Shown here piece by piece: positions 9,550 to 17,999 of a stretch of 25,483 nucleotides of DNA (the stretch's first letter is position 1; each line of letters opens with the position of its first letter). A program made the translations under genes and the position numbers. Where the stretch lies: the NCBI GenBank assembly GCA_003427395.1, contig BFEA01000742.1, positions 180,772-206,254 of the forward strand, in the 5' to 3' direction. Source of the DNA: Chara braunii (Eukaryota > Streptophyta > Charophyceae > Charales > Characeae). Under the pieces are notes generated by a model. That model was not told where the DNA came from and made no database searches. It worked only from the letters and a program-made list of their open reading frames with translations.

Positions 9550-10740
9550 GAGCCTCAAATTCTTCATTCCAAGCTCTCACAAGAGCTATGCAAACCTTTC
9601 AATTAGCATCAGAAATGAAAGTGAACTGGGCAAAGACAGTCGGATGGTGGCTCGCAGACTCGCCCCCCCCCATAGAACTATCCCTAGAAGGGTTACAATG
9701 GACAAACCCAACCACACCAATCCGCTCCCTAGGCACCCCATGTCGGCCGCATCCCTGATGTCGTCTCTAATCAACAAAATGCACAGCTGGCAAGGAATCC
9801 ACACCTCACTTCTCAGAAGAGCCTTAGCCCTTAATAGCTCTATCCTATCAATGATGTGGTACTCCAGATCGATATGGTTCCCCGACTCAGACTTCCAAAA
9901 GCAAATCCGCCATAGGGCAGCAGCCTACCTTTGGACTGGCAACCCGGATAAACAACATTTCATCCACAAGGTCGCATGGCAAATCGTCACCCAATCCAAA
10001 GACAGGGGAGGGCTGGGAATTCTAGACCCGGCTCGACAGATTGAGGCCCTCCAGACTAAATGGATAATCAGACTCACCTTGCAAAGCAACCTACAATGGG
10101 TACCACTGGCCCTAAGTCACATCAAAGATTTGGCACCTTTTACATTCCCCCCCAACATGTCAGGCCTCTTTTGGATATATAACAAGTCATGGCCTTTGCC
10201 AAGAGAAAAGAAGAACAACAACCCCCTTCCTAACGTAGACGAGGAAACAGAGAATGGAAACACAAAATCATTCTGGGAACAACTCATCCGCATATGGAGA
10301 AAGATCTTCCCGCAGAATAAAATCGGCCCAAAGAAAAGAGATGAAGTCCTCAAACAACCCCTCTTCGGCAATCCATGGATCAAACACGAAAATGGCCTCA
10401 ACTTCTCTCTCACCAAAACATACATTAAATGGGGACATTGGGTAGAGAAAGGCGTATGGCAAGTGCAACACCTCTGGAATGAACAAGCAAACAACTGGAA
10501 ATCTGCAAAGGATCTGCGGATCTTACTAAAAGGTTGCCACAACCCGCAGGCCAACATCAATCGCATCATCGAAAGCATACCTCTAGAATGGCGCCTGTTA
10601 TTGAAGGCTAAACAAAATTGGATGTGGGAAGAGTGGGCATCAAGCAGAGAACAAACACAACCCATAGAAATACTTAGGGTCACAAACAGCAACCTGCAGA
10701 ATAAGAACTGGATACTTTGTTCCATCCATCCCCTACAGGA
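9550..10740 (+). pseudogene. LINE ORF2 thumb and connection region, frameshifted
   Basis: The thumb reads in one frame from about 9558 to 9745 (SSFQALTRAMQTF, then ASEMKVNWAKT). It then passes to the long frame that contributes from about 9750 to 10740 (LINKMHSWQ, RGGLGILDP, QWVPLAL, GLFWIYNKSW, QPLFGNPWI). Several of these blocks recur in the minus-strand copy at 20559-21083 (EGGLGTIDP, LPWVPLAL, GLFWVMCSNW, QPLFCNPRI), so the assignment to one family is secure. The open frame formally starts at 9530, but its first ~70 codons are out of the ancestral frame. Confidence 0.85.
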
Positions 10741-11643
10741 TCCAGGAAACCCAGCTTGTTACATCAGCAAACAACCAAAACCTTTATATCATCTCAGAAG
10801 ATCCGGGTCGTTGAAGGAGACAGAAACAGAGTATACAGACCAGAAACTGAAATAAACCACCTAGAAATAGATCCGGCTGAATGGTCCTGGAGCACAATCA
10901 GCCCACTTTCCACAAGAGAACGCCGCTATGCACTCACTGACTACACACCTACATTAGGCTACAAGCTCCACAACAAACCCCGCTCCATACACACTATCAT
11001 ACAAAAACGTTGGGAAAAGGTGGAACGCACTACCACATCAGACAACATCAACCCATCATGGACCTCTATATTTTGCACAAGACCACCTAAACTAGCCAGT
11101 CTGCTATGGCTCATAACTTTTTGTGCGGTACCCGTCAATCTCTGGTTATCACAAAGAAGAAATAAAGATAATGCCACTGAACAAACATCTTGGTGCAGGG
11201 TGTGCAACGCCCAACTCCAAGAATCTCTCAACCATTGCTTCATAGATTGCCAAAAGACAAAGCAACTCTGGCAAGACATGAAATTAACCTGGAACAAACA
11301 CTCTAATAAAATCATCGCGATCAACCAAGGCACCCTATTCTTAGAAACAGAACAAGACCCACCCCTCAAAGGTTTTGAGCTTTTCTTCTTCTCACTCATC
11401 AAAAAATCGACCCTCTGGACTATTTGGAAAAGGAGATGCGTAGCAACCTTCGGGGACCCTAGTAACACCCCCGAGACCCCCCTCATAGCCATTAAACATA
11501 TGGTGGAAACGGAAATCCAAGCACAATGGAAAAGAACATGCACGAAACTCCAGTCCCTCCAAAATACCCCGGACAAAAAACAAGAGATCATTAACAAATT
11601 CGCTTCCCGGAATCTAGGCAACGGGAAACTAGGAACAGTATAA
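10741..11643 (+). pseudogene. LINE ORF2 C-terminus with zf-RVT zinc-binding domain
   Basis: A further frameshift between about 10735 and 10790 leads into this frame, open to a TAA at 11641. It contains the reverse-transcriptase zinc-binding (zf-RVT) signature: WTSIFCTRPPKLASLLWLI, then CRVC and HCFIDC (Cys/His codons at 11194-11250). KIRVVEGD...LEIDPAEW matches the minus-strand copy (KVRVVETE...LEVDPGEW) at 20165-20377. The family's usual role is nucleic-acid binding at the ORF2 C-terminus. No RNase H domain follows. Confidence 0.88.
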
Positions 11644-12044
11644 AGAGAAAGATTGCGCATGGACTGGTTAGTCATGCCTACACTAAATATCCAAAACCCT
11701 ATCACTCATTCACAATCCACACTTTCAAACAACCTACCTCTCATCGCATTTAACAGAACAGACAACGACATATAAACCATTCTATCAACCCAGCCTAACC
11801 ATCTACCACCGCACCCCCCCCCAACCACCCACCACCACACCCCCCCAACCACCACCCACCATCAAACTTCTCGCGAACTCTGCCTCACCAATCTAAATAC
11901 CTTCCCATCCTTCAGGTTTCAACAACGTCAACCACTCCACACTAAATCCTAACACCTATTACCCACCCAATCACCCCCCATCAAGATGAAGGTCCAGGCT
12001 CCTAGTAACAGCTAGGTCAAAGCGCCCCCTGCCGCCCAGATCAC
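11644..12044 (+). other. Probable LINE 3' UTR, C/A-rich
   Basis: About 400 bp with almost no G in long stretches follow the ORF2 stop, including ACC/CCCC arrays at 11807-11863. The composition fits a LINE 3' UTR. No poly(A) is present; the next marked feature is a short TTTAGGG motif. Confidence 0.5.
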
Positions 12045-12058
12045 TAGGGTTTAGGGTG
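12045..12058 (+). repeat. Short telomere-like motif
   Basis: AGGGTTTAGGGTGG contains about 1.5 units of the plant telomere repeat TTTAGGG near the presumed LINE 3' end. Confidence 0.4.
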
Positions 12059-12792
12059 GTAGCCTCAAACGCCCTCTTCCAAGGAAGCTTGCAGACGTTA
12101 CTACTTGAACTTACTTCTACCTGGTCACGCCACCAGTTACCGAGGGCTCAGGAAACTGCTCCAAAGGATCCTGAATTTAGAGTAAAAAAGTCCATCACAC
12201 CCACAGTTCCAGGTAAATACAGACACGTCATAGATCCAATCGACAGTCAGGAACAGGCAGAAAAGAGACCGGAACTGTTCGTCAAAGTCAAGTAGCAGAC
12301 ACTCATTCCCAAAGCACGCCTTCAACTGCTACTCTGGACTAATTGACCCTCTAACTTCGGCCAATCAGAGAAAATATGGTTCGGGACGGTACGCAAGGTC
12401 ACGCTATGGGCCATACGAAAGGAGAGTTGCAGCAGATCTCTGGATGGCACGAAGTACCCACGGGAGAAAGTGCGGACAGCAACCAAAGAGATGATTGAAG
12501 CGGAAATCCTCTTTATTGGAGAAAGATTAAACTCCGGGCGCAGAACAATCCAGAGTCAGAACAGGTGACACTTGCTAAATCCAAGCGGATCAGGTGGGTA
12601 GGTGACAAAAAGGCGGCCGATTGGGCACGTTTTACAATGGAAAAAATGGCACAATTCGGTCAATTTGGCATCCCAGCAGAACATCCAAGTACTGGAGGAA
12701 CCAGGCCCAACTTGGGCATAGAAGAGCATCCAAGTTACACGCACGACAGGCGGCAGACGAAGCTTCACATGGAACATATGGAAGAGGATTAA
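12056..12792 (+). pseudogene. Degenerate coding-like block of unknown origin
   Basis: Several frames follow one another on the plus strand: 12056-12295 (79 codons, basic and Q/E-rich), an open stretch near 12360-12490 (with YGPYERRVAADLW), another near 12475-12568, and 12565-12792 (75 codons). The composition suggests a decayed gag- or ORF1-like sequence with frameshifts, but I find no zinc knuckle, protease or RT motif and cannot name the family. Confidence 0.25.
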
Positions 12793-12797
12793 TCTTC

Positions 12798-12817
12798 TTT
12801 AGGGTTTAGGGTTTAGG
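12798..12817 (+). repeat. Interstitial telomere-like repeat
   Basis: TTTAGGGTTTAGGGTTTAGG is nearly three units of the Arabidopsis-type telomere repeat. It lies directly after the degenerate block and far too short to be a chromosome end. Confidence 0.8.
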
Positions 12818-12986
12818 TCTGAGGTTTTGGACAGGAACAAGACAAGCAGGGAGTAGAATGTTTAGGATTTCACGATTCTCATTCCCGGGGCTTAGAGTTT
12901 AGACAGCAATGACAGCATTTTGTAGCCTCTCAGTCCTTTTTTGTTTTGCATGTTTTATCCGACAGGTTCTTATAGTAGTCCTGAGG

Positions 12987-13004
12987 AAAAAAAAAAAAAA
13001 AAAG
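12987..13004 (+). repeat. A18 tract, likely retroposon tail
   Basis: Eighteen A follow 170 bp of unassigned DNA. The following GGGTAGGGCAAG loosely resembles GGATGGGAAAG after the poly(A) of retroposon B copy 2 at 13216, so it may be part of an imperfect target-site duplication. Confidence 0.5.
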
Positions 13005-13055
13005 GGTAGGGCAAGCTGACAGTCAATCCTCCCTTACAGTAGTAATCAATGCTGG

Positions 13056-13215
13056 TCAGGGTTCCTTCGGCCAGACGGAAGGAAGCGTGGGTGTATACTA
13101 TGTTGTATTCAATCTTGACTTGCCGGGGGAATAGGAACCGGACTGACGCTCCCCAGAATGGACACGGAGCCAGGGCCATAAGGACCTGTTTATTTATTAA
13201 AAAAAAAAAAAAAAA
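13056..13215 (+). mobile_element. Retroposon family B, copy 2 (poly(A)-tailed)
   Basis: This aligns with 6618-6775, sharing TCAGGGT near the start, GTTGTATTCA in the middle and the TAGGAACC block at 13132-13158. Its 3' end is ATAAGGACCTGTTT (13178-13191), a short T/A stretch and A17 (13199-13215). That 14-base 3' word recurs exactly at 23662-23675 before another poly(A). It is non-coding, and short enough to be a SINE or the truncated end of a LINE. Confidence 0.65.
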
Positions 13216-13931
13216 GGATGGGAAAGATGTTTATTGCGAAATTGAACCAATGCTGGACATGTGCTTCTTAGGAACTAGAGGGTTGAATATTTTGCAGAAA
13301 CTCTTCCCTGTTAGACCTAACCATAGTCCCTCGAGTTTCTCCCCCATAGCTTTCAGATTCGGCTGCATTGAAAACGACCGCCGATGACGTCATCCCTTTA
13401 TCCTGCTGAGCAGCACGGAGTCCGTTTAGTGGACTTCTATTTGGCTTTGCTCTGTGCTTATTTAGCCATTAGTTGACTGTTACTGCATAATTAGCCATTG
13501 AAGACTTCTGAAGCAGGCAGGGGGCGGCATGAAGACATTGTCCCAAGGGGGTATGGCTAAACTGGTCAGATTGATGTTTAGGTGGCCCCACCAGTGTTGA
13601 GCTATGACTGGTTCTGGAGTGCATGCCCTTTCCCTGAGTCTGTTTCCCAACGTGGTTCAGTACTCTAGTAGGTTATGTTTGTTACTCGTCACAAAGTAGA
13701 AAGATGTAATAGGCTTTACTATCACAGGGAATACATCTTTCAAGATAGTGTTGCAACCATCACCCTTCTGCCTATCTCTGCTCAAGTGACGAGTGTTTCC
13801 AGGCGTGTGTCTCCTCTATATGCTCGCCGCCTCATCTCTCTCAGCGTCCATCGTTATCTCGTCTCATATTCAGACCAGTCATCTGGGACTGATCAATAAT
13901 CTCTTTATAAGTTCTTCTTTAAGTTCTTTCT
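13216..13931. other. Unassigned stretch
   Basis: No gene is supported. A 12-bp palindrome GATGACGTCATC, with a bZIP/CRE-type core, lies at 13383-13394. ACTCGTCAC (about 13683) and GTGACGAGT (about 13785) form a small inverted pair. The stretch ends in an A-rich tract at 13932-13957, so its 3' part may be a retroposon I cannot identify. Confidence 0.4.
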
Positions 13932-13957
13932 CAAAAAAAAAAAAGAAAAAAGAAAGG
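13932..13957 (+). repeat. A-rich tract followed by GGTGACCCAA
   Basis: A12GA6GA3 is followed by GGTGACCCAAG. The A26 tract at 6829-6854 is likewise followed, five bases later, by AAGGTGACCCAA. Confidence 0.6.
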
Positions 13958-14125
13958 TGACCCAAGTTACACCCAACCCACCCAAGTGTTTTTTTGGAAC
14001 TTTCCTCCCACACTCAACCTGCTCGTCACCCGTAAAAAACCTTCACCCTGAACCACCCACACCCGCGAGAATAAAATTACCCGCCCGCTCCTGGTACCTA
14101 ATTATTTTCAACCCCACACCCACCC
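13958..14125. repeat. ACCC-rich degenerate repeat
   Basis: Frequent ACCC and CACCC words recur every few bases on the plus strand. It resembles, in reverse orientation, the GGGT-rich tract at 14726-14766. Confidence 0.45.
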
Positions 14126-14181
14126 GTTCCCCATTGTCTCAGTCCCTTACGAACATTTACATGCACCACAGCAACATGACA

Positions 14182-14275
14182 TCCTTGGATGATGGCGCCA
14201 AAATTCGAAGCATCTCCACTTTGGGCCGTCCTTGGATGAATGTGCAAAAATTCGAAGCGCTCCACAAGTTTGAAA
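14182..14275 (+). repeat. Two-copy 47-bp tandem repeat
   Basis: The unit starting TCCTTGGATGATGGCGCCAA (14182) repeats at 14229 as TCCTTGGATGAATGTGCAAA. Both contain AAATTCGAAGC. The offset is 47 bp. Confidence 0.75.
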
Positions 14276-14308
14276 CTGGGGAGCGAACCTTGCCCCTTGC
14301 TGTGGTTA

Positions 14309-14431
14309 GGTTCGATCCCCGTTGGTTGGGCCGTGGTCCAGCTGCCACCGGCGCACCGGTAGAGCGTGTCAATTTTGTTCAAGGAGGATCCCAAAGTCCA
14401 ATTTGCCATTGGCGCAACTCTTTTTTTTTTC
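14309..14431 (+). other. Cluster of tRNA-like promoter boxes with T-rich end
   Basis: A good B-box-like word GGTTCGATCCC (about 14309-14319) precedes an A-box/D-arm-like word GGCGCACCGGTAGAGCG (about 14350-14366). The segment ends in a tract of about 11 T (14421-14431). The boxes are in the wrong order for one tRNA gene, so this could be two joined, truncated tRNA-derived retroposons, or chance. Confidence 0.25.
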
Positions 14432-14540
14432 GAGGAGGACAATAGACTGGGGACTTTCGGTTTCCTGGGCCTAGTCCACAGGTGGACCGCAACTGGGAAA
14501 TATGTTTCAGGGGGGTGGGGTTTGGGGGGGAGGGCTCTTA

Positions 14541-14725
14541 TGGGTTGTCCTGGGTCTGTGGGTCGGGTGACCCAGGCCTAGTGCTCACTCGCCTGTCACC
14601 CACCCATTCGGGTGACCCAGGCCTAACATTGACCCACCTGTCACCCACCCAGGCTGGCTCGCCTACACCCACCCTCATCCCACCCATGCCAGCTTATCAA
14701 GACCCACACCTGACCCAATGCCTCG
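14541..14725. repeat. GGGTGACCCAGGCCTA minisatellite-like repeat
   Basis: GGGTGACCCAGGCCTA occurs twice (about 14567 and 14610) and CCTGTCACCCACCCA twice, in alternation. Further CACCC-rich sequence follows to 14725. Confidence 0.6.
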
Positions 14726-14766
14726 TGGGTGGGGTGGGTGCGGGTGGGTATGGGTCTGGGTCTGGG
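14726..14766 (+). other. Strong G-quadruplex candidate
   Basis: Eight runs of three or four G, separated by one to three bases, occur within 41 bp (GGGTGGGGTGGGTGCGGG onward). It lies about 90 bp beyond the putative splice donor of the minus-strand open frame, so the G-rich strand is the non-transcript strand there. Confidence 0.65.
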
Positions 14767-14852
14767 TACCCGTTGCTCATCTCTGCCAGAAGGTAACAAT
14801 TTTCCTCCCCCCAAAAAAGGGAAAACACGAAACAACCGTGGGTTACATTTAC

Positions 14853-17027
14853 CTTGATGTCTAGGCAAGATGGATGGTTGTATTCCTTCTTTTGTCTCTT
14901 CATATTGTCATCCTCATCGTCACCCTTCGGTGTACCTGTGCTCGTCTCCCTCTCCCTCCTCTCGTTCTCACGATCATTAGCTTTGTTGTTCGGCTGCCCA
15001 CTATATTCCTCCACCACCTTCCTCCTGGGGTGTAGCTGCCATTCTTCCTCTTCCTCCTCTGCTGGTTCCTTCTTTCGTTTCCTCAGATGCCTATCCCTTT
15101 TTGTGTCCTCCACATCTTGCCTTTCTCCGTAGGATGTAGGATCGTTTTCCTTGTTCTGTTGGATCTTGGCATCATCCTCATTCTCAGTCCTCTGGATATC
15201 CAGCTTCTTTTCCAACTCCCTCCTCTCCCCGTCCTGAGGACCATTAACTTCCCCATCCTTGTGCTGCCCATTGTCTTGCTCATCTCCCCCCCTGCAGCTC
15301 AATTGCGATTTGCCGTCTTCCTTTGCTTCTTCTCCCTCCCTTCCTTTCCTCAGATACCTATCTTTTGTGTCCTGCATGCTGTGACTCTCTTCTTTTCTGA
15401 TTCCATCAGGATCCGAACTCCTGTTCTGTTTGTTGACAGTTTCATGAGTGAACCATTCAGCCACACTCTCCTCTTCATTTTTCTCATCCTCCACTTTCTC
15501 CTTGGGTCCCTCCTCTTCATTCTCCTGACGCTGAGCCTCGCCCTTCCTGCTTCCGTGCTCATCCCATTTACCATGACCTTCAATGTCTTCTTCCAGCCTT
15601 TCGGTTTCCCTCAAAAGCATGCCCAAGTCCGCTTCCATGTAAGTCGTCGGCATTCCTTCAGCTTGTGCAGTTGAAGCACCCAGAACCTGATGCCTGGCTG
15701 GTCCGACCCCCAACTCATGCCGTGCCTGATTCCCTGTCAGTGTTCCTCTGACATCATGACCCACAGTCTGTTCCTCCGTGGGACCACGTTTCCAGTCCTG
15801 TTGTCCAAATAATTTGGACTTGGATGCACACTCACCCTGATTGCCCGGAGCTCGCTCAGCTTCATTAGCCAGAACCCTCTCAACAACTGCATGTGAAGCA
15901 TGCACGTCATGACACTCAGTCACATCCTGACATGCAGCTGAACCCCCGGTTATGATGGCTTCGGTCTCATATTGCATCTCTGCCACTGTTTCCTCCGCTC
16001 TGTCCTGCCAACCATCTTCCATAGTGCAGAAGTCCTGGTGACAAGCCGAGCTGACATTGGAAGCACTTCTTGGCCGACCACCATCCGCGACTACAGTTCC
16101 TTTGGCTTTGGTCTCATAATACTGCTGCACCTGACATACTGTCACTGCTTCCTCAGCTCGGTCCTGCAGGCTGTCTTCCCCAGCTGCAGCAGCAGTGCCC
16201 AAGTTTTGCAGCCCAGTTAAGCTGACATTGGAAACGCATTTTGCCTGATTGCCCTTAGTCTGCAGCTCATACCACATCCGATCCCCTGTCACGGCTTCCT
16301 CAGCCCTGTCCTGCGGAACATCTTCCACAACTGCCGTTGAAGTGCCTATGTCCTGATTCCCAGCTACACTAACATTGGGAGCACATCCTCCCTGGGCAAT
16401 GTCCCTCGTTCCCGTGCCCTTCTCTGCTCCTGTCCACGTGGACTCCCCTCCGCCATTACACTTGCCGTCCCTGCTTTCTTCGGCGATGGCTGGCTCTCCA
16501 CCATCTTCTTCGTTTCCCTTCCTGTTGCTTTTGTTCTTGTCATTAACTACACAACTATGACTAACTCCTGTGGAATTCGGCGCATTGTGATCTTGCCCTG
16601 CTCTGGCCAGATCAAGGGTATTATGCTGCTCAGGGGGACTTCCGTGGCATCCATCGACAGACCCGGATTGGCATGGCTTCTTAATATCAACAGAGCCAGC
16701 CGGCAGAGGAGGAATCATTGCTTGAACCTCTGGATGTCTGCAACTTCTGGTGTGCAAGACCCTGGCGCCATTCTGTTCTTTCGCCATGTTCTGGCGATGA
16801 GCTGAGATAAGTGCCGAGAATAGATTAGGATTCTTATGTGGCCAAGTCATGTTCCCCAATCCGGCATCTAGCTTGGCGGCGGCAACTGGGATCTGTGCTG
16901 TTGTGAAAGTGGGACACATTTGTTTGGGCCCACGATCCCTGAGTGGTGATAAATATTTCCTCTGCAACAACTGGAAATGCACCGGGGCAACGACGATGAA
17001 GAGAACACAGCAAAGAGAGCAAGCCAT
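14853..17027 (-). CDS. Large acidic, internally repeated protein of unknown function
   Basis: This is the longest non-LINE open frame in the window (776 codons, 17027-14697). It probably ends at a splice donor AAG|GTAAAT after residue 725 (exon end 14853), since the residues beyond turn low-complexity. The N-terminus MACSLCCVLFIVVAPVHFQ could be a signal peptide, but GTTGTTGCAG near 16968 could instead be an acceptor, so the start is uncertain. Residues about 215-370 hold three diverged units of 45-57 residues starting near 215, 264 and 321. They share NVS, GxQxxGT or QDF, and QDRAEEAVT; weaker units follow. Residues about 480-725 are extremely charged (D, E, K, R, Q), probably disordered or coiled, with an internally duplicated DTKxRxLRK motif. 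I recognise no family. The antisense frames on the plus strand are shadows. Confidence 0.55.
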
Positions 17028-17200
17028 ACATACAGATTGGTTAAACCACTAGTACCTCCGAGCCTGTTTTTGCCCACCCTGGATTTCACTGCACACCGAA
17101 ATCTGCCAAGCCTGGGTGCCATTGTGTTTTCTTTTCTGATACTCTTCGGGGAGAACAAAAAAAAGAACAACGAAAAAAAAAAAAGAAAACGAACAACCAC

Positions 17201-17490
17201 GGACGTGAAAGCAGCTGCATGCAGAATCTGGGGCACATGTGAGAGTATGCCCTCCCAACGGGCCGTTACACCTCCGCTGTATTCACGGGATGAGCCAAAG
17301 AAAAAAGAAGCACGGGAAAAAAAAAAATTCATACACTCTTTGGACGTGAAAACAGCTGGATACAGAATCTGGGGCACATATGACAGTCTGCGCCCCCGAC
17401 GTACATTACTTCAGGAGCTGTATTCATGGCAGCAGCAAAAATAAGAATCAGGTCATTGGACGTGAAAGCAGCTGGATTGTGACAAGGCGT
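17201..17490 (+). repeat. Diverged tandem repeat array with GGACGTGAAAGCAGCTG core
   Basis: Three units begin with GGACGTGAAARCAGCTG at 17201, 17342 and 17459, so spacings are 141 and 117 bp. The first two share CAGAATCTGGGGCACAT, GA-AGT and GTATTCA further on; the third breaks off early. More diverged relatives of the core appear near 18126 (TGAAAGTAGCTG) and 18386 (GATGTGAAAACAGC), and of the CAGAAT block near 17991. A-rich linkers precede several units. It lies upstream of the minus-strand open frame and could be transposon-derived or promoter repeats. Confidence 0.7.
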
Positions 17491-17496
17491 AGACAG

Positions 17497-17600
17497 GGCA
17501 GCGAGGCTGGGAGAGGGAGGGAGAGTGAGAGCACACACACACACTGACTCAACTCGACGCAGACTCGACACGACTCGACGGACGCAGACACAAAGTGGCA
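17497..17600 (+). repeat. GA/CA simple repeats and CTCGAC words
   Basis: GGGAGAGGGAGGGAGAGTGAGAG, a short (CA)n near 17534, then ACTCGACGCAGACTCGACACGACTCGACGG contain closely spaced CTCGAC words. It is low-complexity. Confidence 0.6.
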
Positions 17601-17795
17601 AAGTCGCACAGTCGCAGTCTTGGATTCCTGAACACAATGTCGAAGCATTGTCACACTGAACACAGGCAATGAGGCTGAAAACTGGCTGCCCGTACTGGGC
17701 TTGAGTCCGGTCTTAAGTACTGGAGTCAAGTTCAGTCCCGAGGGCAGAAGTGCAAATTACCTCAGGGCTGAACTGAAAATCGAAGGCCTGAGTCT

Positions 17796-17890
17796 GGGCG
17801 CCAGAATGCGGGATGGCGCCAAGTATCTAAATCCGAAAGTGCCAAAAGAGGAATTTGAGAACGGGCGCCAACTGCAGAGGGCGCCAACAG
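17796..17890 (+). repeat. Cluster of GGCGCCA words
   Basis: GGCGCCA occurs four times (about 17798, 17815, 17864 and 17879). The GGCGCC core is palindromic and overlaps E2F-like TTSGCGCC in one place only loosely. No gene is attached. Confidence 0.4.
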
Positions 17891-17927
17891 TCAGTGGCCT
17901 GAGAACAGAGCCCCAAAAATGAAATAG

Positions 17928-17976
17928 CAGCCTGGCGGGTGGTAACCCACGGACCAGGGATCGAGCCCTGGCTGAG
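17928..17976 (+). other. tRNA-like segment, possible SINE remnant
   Basis: CCAGGGATCGAGCCCTGG (17962-17979) forms a 6-bp stem around a T-loop-like ATCGAG and resembles a B box. TGGCGGGTGGTAACCCAC upstream resembles an A box but is too close. No tail is seen. It may be a decayed tRNA-derived SINE. Confidence 0.25.
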
Positions 17977-17999
17977 TCCGTAACATGGATACAGAATAT

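Larger units (their letters stand above)
6865..12050 (+). mobile_element. L1-type LINE, copy 1 (5'-truncated, inactive)
   Basis: In order on the plus strand are the C-terminal part of ORF1 (about 6876-7126), a 106-bp spacer, ORF2 with an APE endonuclease (7233 on), reverse transcriptase (8458-9549), thumb and connection (to about 10740) and a zf-RVT zinc-binding end (to 11643), then a C/A-rich 3' UTR. The copy lacks most of ORF1. ORF2 carries one in-frame TAG and about four frameshifts, so it cannot make a working protein. No clear poly(A) or target-site duplication marks the 3' end; the end given is approximate. The same family recurs at 19457-23661. Confidence 0.9.

Noticed and set aside
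10117-10725. 202-codon minus-strand open frame
   Set aside because: It is antisense to LINE ORF2, whose homology to the copy at 20559-21140 fixes the coding strand. The same applies to 10959-11705 minus.
12976-13230. Target-site duplication of retroposon B copy 2 (GGGTAGGGCAAG and GGATGGGAAAG)
   Set aside because: The words differ at several positions and both follow A tracts, so the resemblance is too weak to define the insertion.
13216-13960. LTR of a retrotransposon
   Set aside because: There is no second copy in the window, no primer-binding site or polypurine tract, and no TG...CA boundaries that I could pair.
14854-16805. Several plus-strand open frames (14854-15132, 15087-15674, 15972-16220, 16375-16805), some rich in Leu/Phe like membrane proteins
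   Set aside because: They are antisense to the long acidic minus-strand frame. Glu/Lys/Arg-rich codons read in reverse give Leu/Phe/Ser, so the membrane-like look is a shadow.
17201-17490. CRISPR-like array
   Set aside because: Repeats are long, diverged and unevenly spaced in a eukaryotic-type context; there is no short identical repeat with uniform spacers and no cas gene.
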